Assembly (NCBI RefSeq): GCF_932526225.1
Contig: NC_064038.1
Span: 7,377,070 to 7,441,069, forward strand
Direction of reading: 5' to 3'
Source: Nematostella vectensis
Lineage: Eukaryota; Cnidaria; Anthozoa; Actiniaria; Edwardsiidae
Length of the DNA: 64,000 bases
Numbering within the stretch: position 1 is the first letter of the stretch; every line of letters starts with the position of its first letter. Shown one piece after another: positions 34,601 to 43,880 of this stretch. Under the pieces are notes generated by a model. The model was not told the origin of the DNA, searched no databases, and saw only the letters and a list, made by a program, of their open reading frames with translations. The translations under genes and the position numbers were made by a program.

Positions 34601-35438
34601 CTAATGGGATCAGAAAAAATAATGACACTAAAAATGGAATTTCAATGATTTCATATGGCCGCCACCAGTCACAACGGCTGGAAATCTTGTATAATACCGC
34701 TAACCATACAAATCCCCAGTGTAATCCTATGGGTAAGTACTATATTTTCAAATGCGATATAATTCCTCTTCCCCAAGGCCAAACATTGTCTTGCAATCTC
34801 GAATAACGCCCCACATTGCCCGAGGTTTTCCCGGGGGTCAGCCCCTGGGGAAAGCCATGGAAAACTGTTAGACATACCGATTGTGTCATTTGTCTTTTGT
34901 GCAGCCTCTTCAACTCTCCTCACAAACACTCTAATCGACCTGAGCTGGGCAGACGCCTTAACAACCATGTGAACCACACCATCTGCAATTCTCTGCTCAG
35001 AGCCTGTGGCTGTGGTTTTCTTCTGTGTCTTGTCATAAACCTCTTTTAAATCCTTCACCTCGACAGATGCCTCAGGAACTTGTGAAGGGGGGTCAAACAC
35101 ATCCACAGGCACAGTGAGAGATGCAGCACTATTCGGGTCTTGGTATATGATTGAAACCAAAAACAATAATTAAAGAACTTCATTTGTGAACTTATTGATT
35201 TGTATCAGTTTAAGTTGGTTCTACGAGCCGTTCCAGCTGTATTTACGTATATTCGGTCAAGTACATAATGATAAAACGCTTTGCTTTAAAACAGAAAGCG
35301 ATACGTTTCTGATCTATCGTTATTTGCGCAAACATATACCACTTATTAAGTACCATTTATGCGATATTTACCGTCTAATAGAGGCTGCAGAATCTCGTTT
35401 AAATCACTAAGATCGTCTTCTGGTCTGGCTTGTGTCAT
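28614..35438 (-). CDS. Unrecognised 638-residue protein with a C-terminal membrane anchor, ten exons, all introns phase 1
   Basis: Exons in gene order: 35438-35372, 35138-34878, 33052-32789, 32702-32619, 32320-32246, 31563-31507, 30833-30543, 30226-29879, 29515-29264, 28831-28614. All nine introns are phase 1, so every internal exon is a multiple of three. There is no signal peptide. Residues about 24-197 look like a folded beta-rich region (conserved-looking FIYWLDRVEVED, FRIRTKPRA). Residues 198-269 are polar and Ser/Pro-rich with a basic SSKRKRM. Residues 270-482 form another beta-rich region (GDVVGFFEQ, AGVISRSAYL, VCVIGIVRVKV). A single membrane helix lies at about 483-507 (KSILVLVVLGLLAVLLYEFL), followed by about 130 residues with a few cysteines. 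The layout recalls membrane-tethered regulators, but I found no family match. The splice model is firm; the function is unknown. Confidence 0.8.
28921..29075. repeat. Dispersed G-rich GGCGGATCTAG repeat
   Basis: GGGCGGATCTAGCTTTTC, a G-run, and ATGGCTTTCTGGCAGCC define it. A related copy in the opposite orientation is at about 10,630-10,765. It lies in an intron of the minus-strand membrane-protein gene. Confidence 0.5.
31004..31110. mobile_element. Dispersed repeat, GGGCGGATCCAAGAG family, fragment
   Basis: It shares GGCGGATCC, a G-run, CGGAT and TTTCCTTATATTTNTTGTTA with copies at 51,236-51,412 and (inverted) 62,073-62,256. All are non-coding and intronic or intergenic, probably a MITE family. 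Confidence 0.6.
31110..31505. repeat. Tandem array copying the exon 6 donor of the membrane-protein gene
   Basis: About seven units of roughly 60 bp contain GTGACAAGATGGACTCACCT. On the gene strand they read AAAG|GTGAGTCCATCTTGTC and AAG|GTAAGTCCATC. The true donor is GAAG|GTGAGTTTATCTTGTC at 31,506. The array starts exactly at the exon boundary. Confidence 0.9.
31706..32062. mobile_element. Diverged inverted-repeat element, same family as 35,674-36,002
   Basis: The ends AATGTCGCCAGTTTACTTCC and (inverted) AGTAAACTGATGACATT match the family. The interior shares GCCATCCGCTCTAAATTA and AAATATTTTTCGCGTTTTCC with the 35.7-kb element. It is intronic and non-coding. Confidence 0.6.
33455..33815. 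repeat. 13-bp minisatellite (TTTGCATGTCAGG), about 27 copies
   Basis: Perfect or near-perfect 13-bp units with GCATG/GCAGG/GTATG variants. Because 13 is not a multiple of three, the same Cys/Met/Gly/Phe/Arg-rich peptide can be read in all three plus frames; these are not genes. The array lies in an intron of the membrane-protein gene. Confidence 0.95.
34026..34857. mobile_element. Inverted-repeat element of about 830 bp in intron 2 of the membrane-protein gene
   Basis: The ends GGCTTTCCCCAGGGGTTGAT and (inverted) GGCTTTCCCCAGGGGCTGAC are about 30-bp terminal inverted repeats. Inside, at about 34,280-34,560, are three roughly 80-bp repeats with TGTACATATGAACCAATGA. There is no open frame for a transposase. 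Confidence 0.6.
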
Positions 35439-35673
35439 ATTATTGTCCTTTTAGAAAATTGCTGAAGCCAAGAGCTTCGATTCCAAAGCATGAAATCTGT
35501 CGTTGTGTCTTATCAAAGTTGTATTGGCATGAATCATCTCACGTCTCTCTTCCGTATTTGTATTCCGCGGTAATTCCCCGAATCAAACTGTGATCACGTG
35601 CGAACCTTACACTTTCGAGTCACGCCAACCTGCCCGTGATCTCTATGACGTATATGATACATTATAGCAGGAC

Positions 35674-36002
35674 TTAAAGCCGCATTGTCACCAGTTCATT
35701 TCCGGAGGTCCGACGGAAAAAAACGATGGCAGTTAACCGACGGAAAATTTAAAGCCGCATTATCACCAGTTTACTTCTGGTCGATTATGTAACAATCTCC
35801 GATGATTTTTAACGGAAAACGCGAAAAATATTTCAAAATATTGAAAGCAGTGTGTCTATTGGAAGTTTCTTTGAGGATGTGATTGATAATTTAGAGCGGA
35901 TGGCCTGTTTAATATCTCGGATTTTAATAGATTATTTTGTCTTTTAACGGTTGAGGTTTCCGTCGGACCTCCGGAAGTAGACTGGTGACAATGCGGCTTT
36001 AA
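35674..36002. mobile_element. TTAA-flanked MITE, 329 bp
   Basis: It starts TTAAAGCCGCATTGTCACCA and ends with the inverted form TGGTGACAATGCGGCTTTAA. The inverted similarity extends through GGAGGTCCGACGGAAA, about 45 bp. An extra internal copy of the left end is at about 35,750-35,780. TTAA at both outer edges fits a piggyBac-like target preference. Confidence 0.8.
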
Positions 36003-37655
36003 CAACTTGACTTTCAAGTGTAGGACGTTTCGAATGTGGTGGTGTGGTGGGGCAACTTCCCCTTTCCAGACAGAGTAATATTTTAGATCGACTTTTCACG
36101 AAAAGGTACATATACAAAGCCTTGCTTCACCACAACTCGGTACATAAAGGAAGATCACAAGAACGCAGGCCCAAATCTATGGAGGTGTACAGGGGTGATT
36201 TGTAACCCCCACAAGACCATTGCACCTAGCAATGACAATTCTATTTGACGTTTCAGGTCATACAACAAACAATTGCAGTCAGATGTAGGGTTTTCAGGTG
36301 CGATATAACGCATAGGTAGGTAATATGGTACGATGCAATGTTATAAAATATATGCAATCAAATTAAACATGAGTGGACCAGCTGGAAGATGAGAATATAG
36401 AAAATAAATAAATACATACCAGTCCAGGAGGCTGAGTCGTACCCAAAGAAAAGTAAGCATGCGCTAGGAATTTAACATCAAAGCCCAATTACTGCTCACG
36501 GTCGGCCTCGAATTTTTTTATCAAGTTTGTTAAAGCAAGAAGTTTTTTAGCAAGTGTTTTAAAGCAAGAAACTTGTTATTTAGGCTAAAAATCGAGAAAA
36601 CTGGAGACAGCCGTGCAGCTAGTTTTTTTCCTCCTTTACCGGAAGCCGTGCAAGTAGACACAGCGAAGTCCGTTCGTTTGTTACTGTCCCCAGATTTTTT
36701 TAGCGAGTGAAACGTTGAAGGAAAATACACATGGGATAAAGCTGGCCTTACTTATAAAAAAAGGTTCTAATATATAGATATAGATTTAGGCAGTGCCTAA
36801 ATCTCTATTGACTGATAGGGGTAGGTTTAGAGGGATCTAGGTTCTTTTAGAATATTTTTTTAATTAAATTAAAGATATGTCAATTTTCTACTGCCATGTA
36901 ATTATGAATTTTATTGGCCCCTCCAAATGGATCAAGCAAGCACTCAATCCATAAAATTAAATAAGCAGTATGAAAATTAACAAATACCAAGCCTTGCTGT
37001 GAAAAAGGCTGTCAAGTTCAAGGTGTCTTAGCTGATGAGAATGTTTTTCAAGAGTGAGTCTAATATTCTTATTTCCCTTCATAGAAGTTTCACTATGTAT
37101 TAGCTTTGACCTTGAAGAATATATTAAGGATGTAACAGCATTTCAAAGATTTAGATGCCATACTTTAATAATATTTCATGTACCGCAACTGATTATTTTG
37201 AAGAATGTGTTGAAATTAAAATCTACAAATTAAATATACCTCCTGTCATGCATTACATATTGGTGCACCCACCCTTTGGCCTGTTGTTTTTTAGAAACCC
37301 TGGAATCATCCATTGGCTACTAAAAAAATGAATGCAATGGAGGCAAATCCTAAATTACTGAAAGTGCTTAATTCCAATTTCTAATTTCAAACCAAACCAT
37401 GTTTATTGACCTATGTTGGGGGTAGAGAGGAATTAATTAATAAATAAACAAAAAGTCGATGGGGAGTAGAAAAAAGGAGAAATGTGACTCTACTTTTAAA
37501 ATAACAATAATGCAATAATAGCTTGACTGAGCACTTTCCTAACATTTTCCTATTACTTTTAGGTTTGATATAAAACAGTTTTCTTTACAGATTTATTATT
37601 AAAAAAGCACAAGTTTGTTGTTATCTTTATATAAATTAAGTATATAGAAGTTCTA
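36003..37655. other. A+T-rich intergenic stretch with decayed duplicate
   Basis: No gene is supported. Positions about 37,060-37,655 are a diverged tandem copy of about 39,060-39,600. At 37,245-37,293 (minus) lies a decayed version of the exon-like sequence at 39,167-39,265. Confidence 0.4.
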
Positions 37656-37969
37656 TTAACCCTATTCATACCGGGGGAGACTTTTGAGGCCCCCAGTACC
37701 TTTGAGATGTAATAATTTTTGAACTAGTAGAGCAAGAGCATTGAAATTTGATGACTTTCCCTAAAATTTATCTGGGATCAGTTTGGTGTAAACAAAATTT
37801 GGATATGCGCACCTTGGAAACCATAGCAACCAAGTTTTGAGACATAGACTTAAAAGTCGTTAAGATCAACTATTAATACGACGTGCTCAACGTTAATCCA
37901 TGTCATATAAACGTTTTATACCAAGTTTTGAAAAAAAAACACAATAAAAATTTACATCTCTATTTTAGG

Positions 37970-38305
37970 ACTTTAAATGCTAGTGTGCTTCTAAAGTCCA
38001 CATTTATGTATACATACTCGCAAGGATAGTTTGGCTATCCGACGGAGTTTTAGACTAGCAAAGGTCGCATGCGTGATCCGCACAATTGGCATCACGCTAG
38101 CCCGGTCGCAGCTCTAGATCCCACATGGATGTGTTTAAAGCACTTCGTTCGAGTCGAAGTCGCCCTGCAGTTTTTTTGCCGACGAAGTTTAACTGAGGCA
38201 AACCGGCTATGCCATGCTGACGAGTCCTAATAAGGACGAAACATCTGTCCATGGTTGCCGAACTGCACGGGTAATAGACTGTGCTAGCGTCCCGTCTTGG
38301 CCCGA
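37970..38305 (+). mobile_element. Solo hammerhead retrozyme
   Basis: A single, almost complete 336-bp copy of the 355-bp unit found in the array at 40.4-42.8 kb. It lacks only the GGTGCCAATGTGTGTATG segment. It is flanked by the 10-bp direct repeat CTATTTTAGG (37,960-37,969 and 38,306-38,315), a target-site duplication. It carries one hammerhead ribozyme. Confidence 0.88.
38204..38260 (+). ncRNA. Hammerhead ribozyme, type I (solo copy)
   Basis: The core CTGACGAG (38,217) and CGAAAC are intact. Stem II is GTCC/GGAC with loop TAATAA. Stem I is CCATG/CATGG plus CGGC/GCCG across an internal loop. Stem III is only ACA/TGT with a TC loop. Predicted cleavage is after the C of TGTC, before CATGG. 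Confidence 0.88.
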
Positions 38306-39059
38306 CTATTTTAGGGGGGGAGGGGTGGTGTTTTTTTTTGTTAATTTTTTTTACCTTTTCGAAATAGTGCTTGTAAAAATAAAAAAAAACATTCATATCC
38401 ACCTGAAATCATTAATATAGCCTGAAACGATGATCAAATAATGTCAAAAAGCTTTAGATTTTGCTACCCAGTTTTTATTGATTAAAATAAATAACTTTCA
38501 TTAAATCCAAGATGGCGGATCCAAGACGGCGGATGCTGATGTCACATAATTAGCTAAAAATCACTGATTTTTTAAAATTAACATCTAAATTTGGAAAAAT
38601 CCTTTTTATATTCCTCTATTGTAAATAGAAAGTAGAAAAAAACATTTTTGGAAAGGACGTCGTCATGACGTCATGATGTCATATATTGTTGTCATAGAAA
38701 CAGTGTCACTAATAATATATGTCAACTGCAAGATAATAAGATTATCGAAATAAGACATACAGAAATACATATCTAAAAAAAACAGAAATATTGCCCGTTT
38801 CTGCTCACTTAAGTGACGTCGTCATGACGTCACAATGACAATTTCTAAGAATATCGGTCGCTTATTGAATACAAACTGATAATGATAATTTATTTGGATT
38901 TTAGATGTTTTTTGCAAAGGTTTCGAAAGATAACCATATGTCCTTAAATGACGTCATAATGACGTCATATTGTGTCAGAGGAAGCCCCCAAAAGCCCGGT
39001 CTGAATAGGCTTAATGTACACTTGTATCAAAGCTACATTATGACAAGCTTTGCCCTTGC

Positions 39060-40360
39060 AAAGAAACAAATAATTGATGAAACAGCATTCCAAAGATAGA
39101 ATGAGAAGTTATACACTTCAGGTGCCATGCGTGCCATATAAAAGTTTCATCTATCACTTACTGGTCCATCACCAAGGAAATTCAAATCCACAAATTTACT
39201 GTACCTCCAGTCATGCATTACATATTGATGAACCCAACCTTTAGCATAGTGGCCTACTGTTTTTTTTTTTTTATCCACCAATGCTAATGCTACTCCAAAA
39301 TTGAATGCAATGGAAAAGAAGAAATTAACATGAGAAGTAAATTCTAAAAAAATCTTTGATATTGCTGTAAGTGCTAAATGAAAATGTCTAATTTCAAACC
39401 TAGACCTATTTTAATTTATTTAGGGTGCAGATGGGGAACAGCAAATACTAAAAAAGGAAGAAATGGGACTATACCTTTGATAAAAAAATTAACAACTTGA
39501 TTGAGCACTCTCCTAACATTTCCCCTTTCCTTATTATCTTTAGGTTAAAAGAAAAAATGTGTTCTTTACAGATTTATCATTGAGAGCAATTATATCTGAT
39601 CTGAAAAAAACTATTACACTTATACTGCTGTATCAAAGTAAGAAATCCCCTACCATATTAGCTTTAAGACATTTGCCTATTCTCATGCCTTGTAGCATTT
39701 AGCATCAATCATGGCCCTCAGGTAGTTTCTGGTTGGTTTTACCTAAATAAAAGTGAAAACAATTAAGTATTTTTTCTTTCAAAACAATATTATTTTCATC
39801 ATGCCATTATTTTATAACCTTACTAATTTTCCACAACTATTTGAATAAAAATAAATAAACACATTAGATAGTATGCAAGATCAGACAATAAAAGCTTAGG
39901 CAAAAATATATAGGGTAATAGGAGTTGCATTTTTGGTGAGAAAATTCTCTTGTAACTGTAGTTTATGTAGTTATGATAATGTTGAAAAAGTTGCTGTATC
40001 TTCGAAAAGACTAAATACATAATACACATAATATAAAGACAAGAAAGGTCTTATTAAGCAATTTATGACAGGATGATACATGTCAGCCTTTATTAAATAT
40101 CTCAACGCAATCAATAAAGTTTGGAGAGCCAACTCTACCCTGTAATGGCCTTTATTCAGAGATTCGGGATACCTGTGTTTGTGATTAAATGATGCGGGAG
40201 ACTGGTAACTTTTCTTCGCCCTCCCAACCTCCCCCAGCGTTATTTTTCTTCTCTATTCGCCACAGAAACCCCGCATCGAAAAAACGCTTTTTTTCTTTCC
40301 GATGAGAAGAGATGCCTGCGGAGGAGGCTAATATTGAATATTTGTTTGTTTGCTTAGTGA
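39060..40360. other. Intergenic stretch left of the retrozyme array
   Basis: It contains the right copy of the diverged duplication (to about 39,720), otherwise A+T-rich sequence. A short open tail (KPTRNYLRAMIDAKCYKA, then stop) at about 39,677-39,733 minus could be another exon remnant. No supported gene. Confidence 0.35.
39167..39265 (-). pseudogene. Isolated exon-like fragment
   Basis: On the minus strand an AG acceptor is followed by an open frame containing HYAKGWVHQYVMHDWR and FVDLNFLGDGP, then a consensus donor GTAAGT. The homologous sequence at about 37,245-37,293 keeps KGWVHQYVMHD but has stops. No neighbouring exons could be joined, so this is probably a gene remnant or one exon of an unresolved gene. 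The family is not recognised. Confidence 0.35.
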
Positions 40361-40488
40361 TTCAATATGTAAATGTGAACTTTAGAAGCACACTAGCATA
40401 CACACATTGGCACCAGTCGGGCCAAGACGGGACGCTAGCACAGTCTATTACCCGTGCAGTTCGGCAACCATGGACAGCTATTTCGTCA

Positions 40489-40545
40489 TGGCTATGCCAT
40501 GCTGACGAGTCCTAATAAGGACGAAACAGCTGTCCATGGTTGCCG
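40489..40545 (+). ncRNA. Hammerhead ribozyme, array copy 1
   Basis: Core CTGACGAG (40,502) with GTCC-TAATAA-GGAC stem-loop II and CGAAAC. Stem III is ACA/TGT closed by GC. Predicted cleavage is after 40,534. The outer stem I is slightly altered (TGGC instead of CGGC), because this copy sits at the inversion junction. Confidence 0.88.
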
Positions 40546-40843
40546 AACTGCACGGGTAATAGACTGTGCTAGCGTCCCGTCTTGGCCCGACTGGTGCCAA
40601 TGTGTGTATGCTAGTGTGCTTCTAAAGTTCACATTTATGTATACATACTCGCAAGGATAGTTTGGCTATCCGACGGAGTTTTAGACTAGCAAAGGTCGCA
40701 TGCGTGATCCGCACAATTGGCATCACGCTAGCCCGGTCGCAGCTCTAGATCCCACATGGATCTAAGCTGTGGTTTAAAGCACTTCGTTCGAGTCGAAGTC
40801 GCCCTGCAGTTTATTTTGCCGATGAAGTTTAACTGAGGCAAAC

Positions 40844-40900
40844 CGGCTATGCCATGCTGACGAGTCCTAATAAGGACGAAACAGCTGTCCATGGTTGCCG
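40844..40900 (+). ncRNA. Hammerhead ribozyme, array copy 2
   Basis: Complete core and stems: stem I CCATG/CATGG, internal loop TATG/TT, then CGGC/GCCG. Predicted cleavage is after 40,889, defining a 355-nt monomer from the cut at 40,534. Confidence 0.9.
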
Positions 40901-41198
40901 AACTGCACGGGTAATAGACTGTGCTAGCGTCCCGTCTTGGCCCGACTGGTGCCAATGTGTGTATGCTAGTGTGCTTCTAAAGTTCACATTTATGTATACA
41001 TACTCGCAAGGATAGTTTGGCTATCCGACGGAGTTTTAGACTAGCAAAGGTCGCATGCGTGATCCGCACAATTGGCATCACGCTAGCCCGGTCGCAGCTC
41101 TAGATCCCACATGGATCTAAGCTGTGGTTTAAAGCACTTCGTTCGAGTCGAAGTCGCCCTGCAGTTTATTTTGCCGATGAAGTTTAACTGAGGCAAAC

Positions 41199-41255
41199 CG
41201 GCTATGCCATGCTGACGAGTCCTAATAAGGACGAAACAGCTGTCCATGGTTGCCG
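41199..41255 (+). ncRNA. Hammerhead ribozyme, array copy 3
   Basis: Same sequence as copy 2; core at 41,212, predicted cleavage after 41,244. Confidence 0.9.
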
Positions 41256-41553
41256 AACTGCACGGGTAATAGACTGTGCTAGCGTCCCGTCTTGGCCCGA
41301 CTGGTGCCAATGTGTGTATGCTAGTGTGCTTCTAAAGTTCACATTTATGTATACATACTCGCAAGGATAGTTTGGCTATCCGACGGAGTTTTAGACTAGC
41401 AAAGGTCGCATGCGTGATCCGCACAATTGGCATCACGCTAGCCCGGTCGCAGCTCTAGATCCCACATGGATCTAAGCTGTGGTTTAAAGCACTTCGTTCG
41501 AGTCGAAGTCGCCCTGCAGTTTATTTTGCCGATGAAGTTTAACTGAGGCAAAC

Positions 41554-41610
41554 CGGCTATGCCATGCTGACGAGTCCTAATAAGGACGAAACAGCTGTCC
41601 ATGGTTGCCG
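41554..41610 (+). ncRNA. Hammerhead ribozyme, array copy 4
   Basis: Same sequence as copy 2; core at 41,567, predicted cleavage after 41,599. Confidence 0.9.
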
Positions 41611-41908
41611 AACTGCACGGGTAATAGACTGTGCTAGCGTCCCGTCTTGGCCCGACTGGTGCCAATGTGTGTATGCTAGTGTGCTTCTAAAGTTCACATT
41701 TATGTATACATACTCGCAAGGATAGTTTGGCTATCCGACGGAGTTTTAGACTAGCAAAGGTCGCATGCGTGATCCGCACAATTGGCATCACGCTAGCCCG
41801 GTCGCAGCTCTAGATCCCACATGGATCTAAGCTGTGGTTTAAAGCACTTCGTTCGAGTCGAAGTCGCCCTGCAGTTTATTTTGCCGATGAAGTTTAACTG
41901 AGGCAAAC

Positions 41909-41965
41909 CGGCTATGCCATGCTGACGAGTCCTAATAAGGACGAAACAGCTGTCCATGGTTGCCG
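41909..41965 (+). ncRNA. Hammerhead ribozyme, array copy 5
   Basis: Same sequence as copy 2; core at 41,922, predicted cleavage after 41,954. Confidence 0.9.
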
Positions 41966-42263
41966 AACTGCACGGGTAATAGACTGTGCTAGCGTCCCGT
42001 CTTGGCCCGACTGGTGCCAATGTGTGTATGCTAGTGTGCTTCTAAAGTTCACATTTATGTATACATACTCGCAAGGATAGTTTGGCTATCCGACGGAGTT
42101 TTAGACTAGCAAAGGTCGCATGCGTGATCCGCACAATTGGCATCACGCTAGCCCGGTCGCAGCTCTAGATCCCACATGGATCTAAGCTGTGGTTTAAAGC
42201 ACTTCGTTCGAGTCGAAGTCGCCCTGCAGTTTATTTTGCCGATGAAGTTTAACTGAGGCAAAC

Positions 42264-42320
42264 CGGCTATGCCATGCTGACGAGTCCTAATAAGGACGAA
42301 ACAGCTGTCCATGGTTGCCG
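42264..42320 (+). ncRNA. Hammerhead ribozyme, array copy 6
   Basis: Same sequence as copy 2; core at 42,277, predicted cleavage after 42,309. Confidence 0.9.
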
Positions 42321-42618
42321 AACTGCACGGGTAATAGACTGTGCTAGCGTCCCGTCTTGGCCCGACTGGTGCCAATGTGTGTATGCTAGTGTGCTTCTAA
42401 AGTTCACATTTATGTATACATACTCGCAAGGATAGTTTGGCTATCCGACGGAGTTTTAGACTAGCAAAGGTCGCATGCGTGATCCGCACAATTGGCATCA
42501 CGCTAGCCCGGTCGCAGCTCTAGATCCCACATGGATCTAAGCTGTGGTTTAAAGCACTTCGTTCGAGTCGAAGTCGCCCTGCAGTTTATTTTGCCGATGA
42601 AGTTTAACTGAGGCAAAC

Positions 42619-42675
42619 CGGCTATGCCATGCTGACGAGTCCTAATAAGGACGAAACAGCTGTCCATGGTTGCCG
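42619..42675 (+). ncRNA. Hammerhead ribozyme, array copy 7
   Basis: Same sequence as copy 2; core at 42,632, predicted cleavage after 42,664. The unit downstream is cut short at 42,757. Confidence 0.9.
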
Positions 42676-42783
42676 AACTGCACGGGTAATAGACTGTGCT
42701 AGCGTCCCGTCTTGGCCCGACTGGTGCCAATGTGTGTATGCTAGTGTGCTTCTAAAGTTCAATATGTAACTTAGAGGGATTAA

Positions 42784-42847
42784 TAGCCTCCCTCGCAGGA
42801 GGGGGAAGCGAGGGACGCCTGCCTAAAAACGCCTGCGAGGGAGGCTA
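42784..42847. mobile_element. Short hairpin MITE next to the retrozyme array
   Basis: Inverted 16-bp arms TAGCCTCCCTCGCAGG (42,784-42,799) and CCTGCGAGGGAGGCTA (42,832-42,847) flank about 30 bp of G/C-rich sequence. A related end, TGCAAGGGAGGCTAAC, occurs near 61,728-61,743. Confidence 0.6.
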
Positions 42848-43384
42848 ATGAATTGACGGACGTAAATAATTATTGTTTAAAAGGCATCCGGTAAATTGAG
42901 ATCGGTTATTCAGATTCAACAGAGCGCACAACGAAAACCCGAGATTAGGGCAGAATCAAGTTTAAGTCAAGACCGCGCAGGGATCCACCCTTCAGGTACC
43001 ATGATCCATTGATACCAGCCTTACAATGCATGATTTGTGTGTTTTATCTAGTATGAGTGCCAAATCAAGTGTAAATTCCATTGCTTGTAAATTTCGTTTT
43101 GCAAATCTGTATCGTTTTTAAAATATGATCGGAATATGCCCGTAATTTAGTTATACTGTAATCATTTATCTATCCCAAAATGTTTTAATCTTGTTTTAAT
43201 GTTAGAAGAAATCCCTGAAGTCGGTTTTACACTCGTTACGCAGCCGGAGTCTACTTCACCCCCCCCCCCCCCCCCTCCCCACGCGTTTCCCTTCCATATC
43301 TTTGTGGTCGTGAAGTTCCATCACAACTTTGTCACGGGTATTCTAAATTTTCAATACCTCTTTCTGGAAGTGTACTCTAAATTT

Positions 43385-43880
43385 CCAATAAGTCTTTGTG
43401 AACCAATACGGTCTTTGTGAACGGGCATTCTAAATTTTCAATACGTCTTTTGTGAACAGGTATGCTAAATTTCTAATACGTCTTTGTGAACGGGTATTTT
43501 TATTTTCCAATACGTTTTTGTGAACGGGTATTCTAAATTTTCAATACGTCTTTGTGAACGGGTATTCTAAATTTCCATTACGCTCTGTGGACGGGTATTC
43601 TAAATTTCCAGAATACGTCTTTGTGAACGGGTATTTTAATTTTCCAATACGTCTTTCTAGACGGGTATTCTGAATTTCCAATACGTCTTTGTGGACGGGT
43701 ATTCTAAATTTCCAATACGTCTTTGTGGACGGGTATTCTAAATTTCCAATACGTCTTTGTGAACGAGTATTTTAATTCTCCAATACGTCTTTCTAGACGG
43801 GTATTCTGAATTTCCAATACGTCTTTGTGGACGGTTATTCTAAATTTCCAATACGTCTTTGTGGACGGTGTACTGAAATT
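43385..43880. repeat. 34-bp minisatellite (ACGTCTTTGTGGACGGGTAT family)
   Basis: About 14 imperfect copies. A shorter two- to three-copy version is at about 50,190-50,265, inside the duplicated block described separately. Confidence 0.9.

Larger units (their letters stand above)
37656..39014. mobile_element. Non-autonomous piggyBac-like element with a retrozyme inserted in it
   Basis: TTAA (37,656-37,659 and 39,011-39,014) flanks inverted ends CCCTATTCATACCGGG and CCCGGTCTGAATAGGC. The interior has no transposase. It carries several TGACGTCA palindromes (about 38,656-38,690, 38,811-38,835, 38,948-38,970) and the 336-bp solo retrozyme (37,970-38,305). The superfamily is inferred from the TTAA target and the CCC-starting ends. 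Confidence 0.72.
40373..42757 (+). mobile_element. Tandem hammerhead-retrozyme array with inverted 5' end
   Basis: The insertion is flanked by TTCAATATGTAA on both sides (40,361-40,372 and 42,758-42,769). It holds head-to-tail 355-bp units with ribozyme cores spaced exactly 355 bp (40,502; 40,857; 41,212; 41,567; 41,922; 42,277; 42,632), nearly identical in sequence. The first 115 bp (40,373-40,487) are an inverted copy of 40,520-40,634, separated by a 32-bp spacer; one mismatch was noticed. There is no protein coding. The antisense 75-codon frame in each unit is a by-product. Metazoan retrozymes with type I hammerheads are known to give circular RNAs and are thought to depend on Penelope-like retroelements. 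Confidence 0.93.

Noticed and set aside
28614-35438. Identification of the membrane-protein gene as MYRF
   Set aside because: The architecture is similar, but I could not see the NDT80-type DNA-binding or self-cleavage signature residues.
40728-42730. Six identical 75-codon minus-strand ORFs
   Set aside because: They are the antisense of the 355-bp ribozyme units; identity between copies comes from the array, and there is no start context, domain or splice support.
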